64,000 nucleotides of DNA. Origin: Streptomyces goshikiensis. GTDB lineage: Bacteria; Actinomycetota; Actinomycetes; Streptomycetales; Streptomycetaceae. A program made the translations under genes and the position numbers. Below the pieces are notes generated by a model. The model worked only from the letters and a program-made list of their open reading frames with translations. It was not told the origin of the DNA and searched no databases. This document shows positions 58,447-64,000 of this stretch, one piece after another (the stretch's first letter is position 1; every line of letters begins with the position of its first letter). The stretch lies in NCBI RefSeq assembly GCF_014650555.1, contig NZ_BMVE01000006.1:458382-522381 (forward strand), in the 5' to 3' direction.

Positions 58447-60549
58447 GTGGTGCGTGAAACGCGGCAGCCAGGCGAAGACAAGGTTGCGTTCAACAGGGCG
58501 GGAGGCCGGCGAGGCGTGGCTAACGCGGCGGAGCACAGCGGGGCGGACGGACATGCCGGAGTCATAGGCGGGAACGGCAGGCTCGGAGCCGTACGCCTCC
58601 TCCTGTGGGCGCTCGCGGGCCTCCTCGCCCTCAGACAGGCGGCCGCCGTGCTGAGCGTGCCGCCCGGCGAGTGGCTCAGCGGGTTCCATCTGCCGGGCGC
58701 CCCCGGCAGCGTGCTCGGCTCCCTCTACGACGGCGGCAAGTTCACCGGCACCCCGTTCTCCGGGCTGGTCCTCAAGCCGCTGGTCGCCCTCGCCGCCCCG
58801 TCGCTGGAACTGGCCTGGACCTCGGTCACGCTGCTGCTCGTCGCCGCCGTCGGGCTCGTCGCCGCGCGCGGTCTGCCCGACCCGGTGCCGCGCCGCACCG
58901 CGCTGCTCGCCGCGCCCGTGCTGGTCGCGCTGATGATGGTCTCGCTGCCCGTCCGCGAGGCCGCCTCGCCCGGTCAGACCGCCGTCCTGCCCGTGCTGTT
59001 GGTGCTCCTGGCCGTCTTCCGCGTCCCCGGAGAACGCGGCGCGGGCTTCCTGACGGGCCTCGCCGCCGCGCTCCAGCCCGCGCTGCTGCTCTTCGTACCG
59101 CTGCTGTGGCTGGCAGGACGCCGCCCCACCGCGCGCGCCGCCGCCGTGACCTTCGCCCTCGCCACCGCCCTGTCCTGGGCGGCCCTGCCGCGCGACTCGT
59201 GGACGTACTGGGTCAGCCACCTCGCCGGCACCGGCCTCGGGGCAGCCCCCGACAGCCTCGCCAACCAGTCCGTGCACGGCGCGCTGCTGCGGCTCGGCCT
59301 GACCGGCCCGGGCGAGATCCTGCTCTACGTGGCCCTCGCGGCCGGCATCGTCTGGATCGGCCTGCGCCGCGCCGCCCGCTACGCCCGCGACGGGCAGCTG
59401 CTGCTCGCCGTCGCCCTCACCGGCTGCGTGGCCGTCGCCGTGTCCCCGACCGGCTGGCGCCACCAGATGCTGTGGGTGCTGCTCGCGGTGGCCGGCAAGG
59501 TCGGCAAGCGGGCCGCCGACCGGCCCGTGTGGCCGGTGGCCGTGGTGCTGGCGATGACCCTGCCCAGCAGCGTGCTGCTGCCGAACATGGCCGCGCTGGC
59601 GCCCGTACGCGACAACGTGCCGCTGCTGGCCGCGCTCGCGGCGGCCTGCGCGGTGCCGTTCCTGTCGCGCTCGTCGGCGTACTGGCGCGAGCCCGTGCCC
59701 ACCGCCTACGGGCGGCCCGCCGCGGCCCGCCTGGCCCGGGTGCCGCTGCTGCCGGTCTGGCGGCGCGTGCTGTCGCGCCCCAACCTGCTGCTGGAGCTGC
59801 TGCTGATACGGGTCGGCTACTCGCTCTACTCGCACATCCGCGCCGCCGCCCCCACCAGCCGGGGCCTCGCGGAGGGGCACGGGAGCCAGATCCACGCGGT
59901 CGAGCGGGCGCTGGGCATCGACATCGAATACGCCGTCAACCACGCCGTGGTGAACACGCCTTGGCTGGAGGCGTTCTTCAACTTCTACTACGCGTCCTTC
60001 CACTTCGTGGTGCCGCTGACGATCCTGGCGGTGCTGTACTGGCGCCGCCCCGCGGACTACCGCTGGGCCCGCGCCTCCCTGGGGCTGGCCACCGTCCTCG
60101 CGCTCGCGGGGTTCTGGCTCTACCCGCTCGCGCCGCCGCGCCTGATGCCGGACCTCGGTTTCGTCGACACCGTGCACGGGGTGCAGGACCTGGCCAATCC
60201 GCAGTACGGGGCCATGACCGCGATCTCCAACCAGTACGCGGCGATGCCGTCACTGCACTTCGGGTGGTCGCTGTGGTGCGGGATCGTGGTCGTGGTCCTC
60301 GCGCCGAAGGGCTGGCAGAAGGTCCTCGGGGCGATGCACCCGCTGATCACGGTGTGCGCGATCGTCGCCACCGCGAACCACTGGGTGCTCGACGCGGTCG
60401 GCGGCGCGGCCGTCGTCGGGGCCGGGTTCGGGCTCGTGTACGTCCTGTCCGGGCCGCGGGGTTGCGTGCCGCCGGGCGCCGCCGGGGTGCCGAGGCCGAG
60501 GACGGCGGAGCGGGCCGGCGCGGGCGCCGGGGAGCGGGCTTCGGTTTGA
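58447..60549 (+). CDS. Fusion of GT87-like glycosyltransferase and PAP2 family phosphatase
   Basis: A 700-residue membrane protein. The N-terminal part (about 40-420) has eight or more membrane segments and resembles GT87/DUF2029 polyprenyl-phosphate-dependent mannosyltransferases. The C-terminal part (about 440-690) is a PAP2/AUR1-type domain with MPSLHFGWSLW and NHWVLDAVGG, holding the catalytic histidines and aspartate. Fusing a lipid-linked sugar enzyme with a lipid phosphatase suggests a role in mannolipid or phosphoinositide envelope synthesis, an inference. The GTG at 58447 has GAGG about 8 bases upstream. The last 18 bases belong to the first copy of a 32-bp tandem repeat. Confidence 0.92.
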   Translation: MVRETRQPGEDKVAFNRAGGRRGVANAAEHSGADGHAGVIGGNGRLGAVRLLLWALAGLLALRQAAAVLSVPPGEWLSGFHLPGAPGSVLGSLYDGGKFTGTPFSGLVLKPLVALAAPSLELAWTSVTLLLVAAVGLVAARGLPDPVPRRTALLAAPVLVALMMVSLPVREAASPGQTAVLPVLLVLLAVFRVPGERGAGFLTGLAAALQPALLLFVPLLWLAGRRPTARAAAVTFALATALSWAALPRDSWTYWVSHLAGTGLGAAPDSLANQSVHGALLRLGLTGPGEILLYVALAAGIVWIGLRRAARYARDGQLLLAVALTGCVAVAVSPTGWRHQMLWVLLAVAGKVGKRAADRPVWPVAVVLAMTLPSSVLLPNMAALAPVRDNVPLLAALAAACAVPFLSRSSAYWREPVPTAYGRPAAARLARVPLLPVWRRVLSRPNLLLELLLIRVGYSLYSHIRAAAPTSRGLAEGHGSQIHAVERALGIDIEYAVNHAVVNTPWLEAFFNFYYASFHFVVPLTILAVLYWRRPADYRWARASLGLATVLALAGFWLYPLAPPRLMPDLGFVDTVHGVQDLANPQYGAMTAISNQYAAMPSLHFGWSLWCGIVVVVLAPKGWQKVLGAMHPLITVCAIVATANHWVLDAVGGAAVVGAGFGLVYVLSGPRGCVPPGAAGVPRPRTAERAGAGAGERASV

Positions 60550-60613
60550 CGGAGCGCGCAGTGGAGCGGGCGTCGGTTTGACGGAGCGCGCCGAGGAGCG
60601 GGCGTCGGTTTGA
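60531..60613. repeat. Three tandem copies of a 32-bp unit at the 3' end of the GT87-PAP2 gene
   Basis: Units begin at 60531, 60563 and 60595 and share GGAGCGGGCGTCGGTTTGAC with one or two changes; the third copy stops short. The first unit contains the gene's last codons and TGA stop. The period is not a multiple of three. It looks like a recent slippage duplication. Confidence 0.85.
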
Positions 60614-60658
60614 CGAAGGGGTGCCGGGGCGGATTCTCACCGCTCCGGCACCCCTTCG
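60614..60658. terminator. Hairpin terminator between GT87-PAP2 and P450 genes
   Basis: A perfect 14-bp stem (60614-60627 with 60645-60658) with a 17-base loop between two convergent genes. Confidence 0.85.
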
Positions 60659-60796
60659 GTGGATCGCCGCGTCCTGTCAGGATCCGCCCGGCGGGGGGAA
60701 CGCGCCACTCGGGGGCGTTCCGCGCCCGCGCCGTCGGCCGCCCGTCGGGCGGCAGGGGCCGGGCGTGGGTGGGGTGGCCCCTGCCGGGTTCGTGGG

Positions 60797-62041
60797 TCAG
60801 GGGTGGGTGACGCGGAGTTCCTTGATGCCGTTCAGCCAGGCCGCGCGGAGCCGGCGCGGGCCCGGGGCGGCCAGTCGCAGGTCCGGCAGGGAGTCGGCCA
60901 GCGCGTTGAAGATCAGGTCGATCTCCATGATGGCCAGCGACTTGCCGAGGCAGAAGTGCGGACCGCCGCCGCCGAAGCCCAGGTGGGGGTTGGGGTCGCG
61001 GGTGATGTCGAAGCGGTCGGGGTCGGTGAAGACCTCGGGGTCGTGGTTCGCGGAGGAGTAGAACAGCCCCACCCGGTCGCCCGCCTTGATCTTCTGGCCG
61101 CCCAGCTCGGTGTCCTGGGTGGCGGTCCGCTGGAAGGACACCACGGGGGTGGCCCAGCGCACGATCTCCTCCGCCGTGGTGGCCGGCCGGGTCGCCTTGT
61201 ACCGCTCCCACTCCTCGGGGTGGGTGAGGAAGGCGTGCATGCCGTGGCTGATGGCGTTGCGCGTGGTCTCGTTGCCCGCGACCGCCAGCAGCAGCACGAA
61301 GAAGCCGAACTCGTCGGAGCCGAGGTTGCCCTGGCCCTCCGCCGCGACCAGCTGCGTGACGATGTCCTTGGCCGGGCACTCCTTGCGGGCGGCGGAGAGG
61401 TTCATGGCGTAGCCGATGAGCTCCATCGCCGCGTTCGAGCCGACCTCTTCGGTGATCGCGTACTCGGGGTCGTCGTACGCGATCATCTTGTTCGACCAGT
61501 CGAAGATCCGGAGCCGGTCCTCCTGCGGTACGCCGATCAGTTCCGCGATGGCCTGGAGCGGCAGTTCGCAGGCGACCTCGGTGACGAAGTCGAAGCTGCC
61601 GTCGCGGGAGGCCGTGAGCGCCTTCGCGACGATCTTCCCGGCGCGGTCGCGCAGGGCCGCCTCCAGTCCGCGGATCGCCCGCGGGGTGAATCCCCGCTGC
61701 ACGATCTGGCGTACGCGGGTGTGTTCCGGCGGATCCATGTTCAGCATGATCAGACGCTGGGCATCTATCTGCTCGCGCTGGATGTGCTCGTTGAAGCGGA
61801 TGATCGCCGTGTTCGTCGTGGAGGAGAAGAGTTCCGGGTGCGTGGAGACGTACTTGACGTCCGCGTGCCGGGTGACGGCCCAGTAGCCCTCGTCGTCGAA
61901 GCCGGTGATGCCCCGCCGCTGCGGGCACCACCACACCGGCGCCGTCTGCCGCAGCTGCGCGAACTCCGGGAAGGGGACCCGGTCGTGGAGGAGGTCGGGG
62001 TCGGTGGCGTCGAAGCCTTCGGGCAGCGCGGGACAGGGCAT
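60797..62041 (-). CDS. cyp125: Cytochrome P450, CYP125-like steroid side-chain hydroxylase
   Basis: A 414-residue P450. The heme cysteine is Cys364 in FGGGGPHFCLGKSLA, the I-helix oxygen motif is AGNETT (255-260) and the ExxR pair is in EEIVRW (292-295). The sequence tracks mycobacterial CYP125 closely by eye: MPCPALPEGFDATDP start, LNMDPPEHTRVRQIV, ELPLQAIAELIGVPQEDR, AVAGNETTRNAIS and LNGIKELRV near the end. CYP125 oxidises the terminal carbon of cholesterol or cholestenone side chains. The ATG has TTGGAG about 7 bases upstream. It is divergent from a FadA5-like thiolase, the same arrangement as in Mycobacterium tuberculosis. Confidence 0.92.
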   Translation of the reverse strand: MPCPALPEGFDATDPDLLHDRVPFPEFAQLRQTAPVWWCPQRRGITGFDDEGYWAVTRHADVKYVSTHPELFSSTTNTAIIRFNEHIQREQIDAQRLIMLNMDPPEHTRVRQIVQRGFTPRAIRGLEAALRDRAGKIVAKALTASRDGSFDFVTEVACELPLQAIAELIGVPQEDRLRIFDWSNKMIAYDDPEYAITEEVGSNAAMELIGYAMNLSAARKECPAKDIVTQLVAAEGQGNLGSDEFGFFVLLLAVAGNETTRNAISHGMHAFLTHPEEWERYKATRPATTAEEIVRWATPVVSFQRTATQDTELGGQKIKAGDRVGLFYSSANHDPEVFTDPDRFDITRDPNPHLGFGGGGPHFCLGKSLAIMEIDLIFNALADSLPDLRLAAPGPRRLRAAWLNGIKELRVTHP

Positions 62042-62085
62042 CGGGCGACTCCAAGGTCTGACGGCCCATCAGAAGTTGGCTTGAA

Positions 62086-62101
62086 GGTAATAACGAGTTC
62101 T
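62086..62101. promoter_or_regulatory. KstR-like site 1 in the P450/thiolase intergenic region
   Basis: The core AACGAGTTCTA contains the AAC-N2-GTT-N2-A pattern of KstR operators; the expected first T is A. It lies about 50 bases from the P450 start. Its presence here, next to cyp125 and fadA5 homologues, fits steroid-regulon control, but binding is inferred. Confidence 0.5.
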
Positions 62102-62206
62102 AGAAGTGACAAGGGTCCTCGCGCCAACTGTTGCGTGGGGAATCCGTGGAAGCCGCGTGCAAGACCCTTGCGTGCCGGGGTTCCAGGTCATAAGACTGCG
62201 GGGAGA

Positions 62207-62228
62207 ACTAGAACGCGTACTAGTTCAG
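62207..62228. promoter_or_regulatory. KstR-like site 2, large inverted repeat before the thiolase gene
   Basis: GAACTAG-N8-CTAGTTC is a perfect 7-bp arm dyad. Inside it lies TAGAACGCGTACTA, which matches the KstR consensus TNNAACNNGTTNNA except for one position. It lies about 55 bases before the thiolase ATG. Confidence 0.6.
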
Positions 62229-62282
62229 GCGGGGCGCCGGGACGGCCCGCCGCGCCGGCACTGCGCAGGAGAGGACGAGCTC

Positions 62283-63452
62283 ATGGCCGCGGAACCCGTC
62301 ATCGTCGAAGCCGTACGCACCCCCATCGGGAAGCGCGGCGGCTCGCTTGCCAACCTCCATCCCGCCTACCTCCTCGGCGAGACCTACCGGGAACTGCTCG
62401 CCCGTACCGGAATCCAGCCGGACTGCGTCGAGCAGATCGTCGGCGGCACCGTCACCCACGCCGGCGAGCAGTCCATGAACCCCGCCCGCAACGCCTGGCT
62501 CGCCATGGGCCTGCCCTACGAGACGGCCGCGACCACCGTGGACTGCCAGTGCGGCAGCTCGCAGCAGGCCAACCACATGGTCGCCAACATGATCTCCGGC
62601 GGGGTCATGGACATCGGGATCGCCTGCGGCGTCGAGGCGATGAGCCGCGTCCCGCTCGGCTCCGGATCCAAGCACGGCCCGGGCAAGCCCTTCCCGGACG
62701 AGTGGAACGTCGACCTCCCCAACCAGTTCGAGGCCGCCGAGCGGATCGCCCGCCACCGGGGCCTGACCCGCGAGGACGTCGACCGGCTCGGCGTGCTCTC
62801 CCAGGAGCGGGCCCGGGCCGCCTGGGCCGAGGAACGCTTCAAGCGCGAGACCTTCGCCGTCCAGGTGCCGACCACCGAGGCGGAGCAGGCCGCCGGCCAG
62901 GGCATGTGGCGGCTGGTCGACCGGGACGAGGGGCTGCGCGACACCTCCATGGAGGGCCTGGCCCGGCTCAAGCCGGTCATGCCGACGGCCGTGCACACCG
63001 CCGGGAACTCCTCGCAGATATCCGACGGGGCGGCCGCCGTGATGTGGGCCTCGCGCAAGATGGCCCGCGCGCTCAAGCTCAGGCCGCGCGCCCGGATCGT
63101 CGCGCAGACGCTGGTCGGCGCCGACCCGCACTACCACCTGGACGGCCCGATCGACGCGACGCGGGCCGTGCTGGGCAAGGCCGGCATGTCCCTCAGGGAC
63201 ATCGACCTCGTCGAGATCAACGAGGCCTTCGCCTCCGTCGTCCTCAGCTGGGCCCAGGTCTTCGAGCAGGACCTGGAGAAGGTCAACGTCAACGGGGGCG
63301 GCATCGCGCTCGGCCACCCCGTCGGCGCCACCGGAGCCCGCCTGATCACCACCGCGCTGCACGAGCTGGAGCGGCGCGACAAGGAGTTCGCGCTGATCAC
63401 CATGTGCGCGGGCGGCGCGCTGGCGACCGGCACGATCATCCAGCGGCTGTAG
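62283..63452 (+). CDS. fadA5: FadA5-like steroid 3-ketoacyl-CoA thiolase
   Basis: A 389-residue thiolase with the full active site: Cys90 in VDCQCGSSQQANHM, His345 in GGGIALGHPVGATGARL and Cys375 in MCAGGALATG. The VDCQCGSSQQANH variant is typical of mycobacterial FadA5, which removes acetyl or propionyl units from the cholesterol side chain. Further similarity by eye includes WDIDLPNQFEAAERIA-like NVDLPNQFEAAERIA and VGADPHYHLDGPI. The ATG has GGAGAGGA about 8 bases upstream. It diverges from the CYP125-like gene with two KstR-like sites between. A strong hairpin ends the unit. Confidence 0.93.
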   Translation: MAAEPVIVEAVRTPIGKRGGSLANLHPAYLLGETYRELLARTGIQPDCVEQIVGGTVTHAGEQSMNPARNAWLAMGLPYETAATTVDCQCGSSQQANHMVANMISGGVMDIGIACGVEAMSRVPLGSGSKHGPGKPFPDEWNVDLPNQFEAAERIARHRGLTREDVDRLGVLSQERARAAWAEERFKRETFAVQVPTTEAEQAAGQGMWRLVDRDEGLRDTSMEGLARLKPVMPTAVHTAGNSSQISDGAAAVMWASRKMARALKLRPRARIVAQTLVGADPHYHLDGPIDATRAVLGKAGMSLRDIDLVEINEAFASVVLSWAQVFEQDLEKVNVNGGGIALGHPVGATGARLITTALHELERRDKEFALITMCAGGALATGTIIQRL

Positions 63453-63520
63453 CCGAGCCGCCCGGCGCACGCCCGCCCGCGGCGGGCGGCGCCGCCCTTC
63501 GACCCTGTGGGATGGGACGA

Positions 63521-63570
63521 CGAAGGCCCCGCTGGCCTGACCTGGGGAGGTCGGGCCGTCGGGGCCTTCG
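63521..63570. terminator. Bidirectional hairpin between thiolase and transglycosylase-like genes
   Basis: An outer 11-bp stem (63521-63531 with 63560-63570) encloses an inner stem GGCCTGACCT/AGGTCGGGCC with a GGGG loop, lying between two convergent stops. Confidence 0.9.
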
Positions 63571-63661
63571 CGTGCGTACTGCTCTACCGCTTGGGGGCCG
63601 CGCTCTCTGGCGGAGCCGGCGGGTGGGCCGGGCGCTGCGGCGGTCTCTGCCATGGGGTGGC

Positions 63662-64000
63662 CTAGTACCAGTGGTTGGCCTGCCAGAAGTTCCAGGCGCC
63701 GACCGGGCTGCCGTAGCGGGAGTTCATGTAGTCCAGGCCCCACTTGATCTGGGTGGCCGGGTTGGTCTTCCAGTCGGAGCCGGCCGAGGCCATCTTCGAC
63801 GCCGGGAGGGCCTGGACCAGGCCGTACGCGCCGGAGGACGAGTTCGTGGCCATGTGGTTCCAGCCGCTCTCGTGCGAGACGATCTTGTCGAAGGCGGCGA
63901 ACTGGGCCGGGTCCTTGATCATCTGGTGCGCGATCGCCTTGGCACTCGTCGGGGCCGCCGCCTGGGCGGGAACCGTGGCGAGCATGGTGCCGGCGACGCC
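63662..64000 (-). CDS. Secreted transglycosylase-like protein, C-terminal part (truncated by window edge)
   Basis: The last 112 codons of a minus-strand gene whose start lies beyond the window. A signal-peptide end is visible (MLATVPAQAAA). The domain has the SLT-like pattern KIVSHESGWNHMATNSSSGAYGLVQALP, with Glu in SHES as the probable catalytic residue, and ends MNSRYGSPVGAWNFWQANHWY. This is the short transglycosylase/aggregation-promoting-factor type common in Streptomyces, which cleaves or remodels peptidoglycan outside the cell. The upstream portion and promoter cannot be seen. Confidence 0.88.
   Translation of the reverse strand, partial: GVAGTMLATVPAQAAAPTSAKAIAHQMIKDPAQFAAFDKIVSHESGWNHMATNSSSGAYGLVQALPASKMASAGSDWKTNPATQIKWGLDYMNSRYGSPVGAWNFWQANHWY

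Overview
The window is a slice of a high-GC actinobacterial chromosome, almost certainly Streptomyces or a very close relative. The evidence is roughly 70% or more GC, strong G/C bias at third codon positions, many GTG starts, long hairpin terminators without T tracts, and typical Streptomyces families (DUF3145, DUF4429, DUF1023, a FasR-type PucR regulator, a type II fatty-acid synthase cluster of the order fasR-fabD-fabH-acpP-fabF, homodimeric pyruvate dehydrogenase E1, and repeated TerD proteins). I see no rRNA operon, intact insertion sequence, prophage or CRISPR array. One tRNA gene (tRNA-Val, anticodon TAC) is present.

Layout. 1-5.4 kb: the start of a carboxyltransferase gene cut by the window edge, a divergent LysE exporter/Lrp regulator pair, a translationally coupled MreB-like/GAF sensor kinase pair, and a secreted lipase. 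5.4-13.3 kb: small accessory and stress genes (MarR regulator, NADP-dependent oxidoreductase, Ohr peroxidase, EI24 membrane protein, nitrilase-family hydrolase, GDSL lipoprotein, DUF3145). 13.4-18.3 kb: the essential fatty-acid synthesis cluster on the minus strand with its activator FasR. 18.4-27.5 kb: pirin, serine hydrolase, a MerR/aldo-keto reductase operon, an a/b-hydrolase, a TetR/MFS efflux pair, an I36-type inhibitor and a K+ channel. 27.5-31.8 kb: aceE, DUF3052 and a peroxiredoxin. 32-41 kb: a tellurium-resistance-type (Ter) stress system with three TerD proteins, a TerA-like protein, a TerC-family (DUF475) membrane protein and an overlapping gene set for an HpcH/HpaI lyase, a fused phosphoribosyltransferase-StiP-PELOTA protein and a HAD phosphatase. 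41-47 kb: methyltransferase, small zinc protein, DUF4383, a coiled-coil protein, tRNA-Val and a short, gene-poor, less regular stretch. 47-64 kb: DedA, PhoD-like phosphatase, HNH nuclease, a GDT1-family Mn/Ca transporter behind a recognisable yybP-ykoY (Mn2+) riboswitch, DinB, HAD phosphatase, a peptidoglycan-binding protein, a DHA2 exporter, GNAT, NTF2-like and ABM proteins, a GT87-PAP2 fusion, and a divergent CYP125-like P450/FadA5-like thiolase pair with KstR-like operator sequences. The right edge cuts a transglycosylase-like secreted protein.

How it fits together. Most of the window is core Streptomyces metabolism and envelope or stress biology. The notable modules are the Ter system, where calcium-binding TerD proteins sit beside a predicted nucleotide-derivative biosynthesis operon; the Mn2+ riboswitch/GDT1 unit; and the steroid-type P450/thiolase pair, which keeps the divergent arrangement known from mycobacterial cholesterol catabolism. 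Several promoters place a TANNNT -10 element 6-7 bases before the start codon, pointing to leaderless mRNAs. No function here is proved by the sequence alone. Domain calls rest on motifs I can read, and start codons were chosen by Shine-Dalgarno spacing and codon bias.
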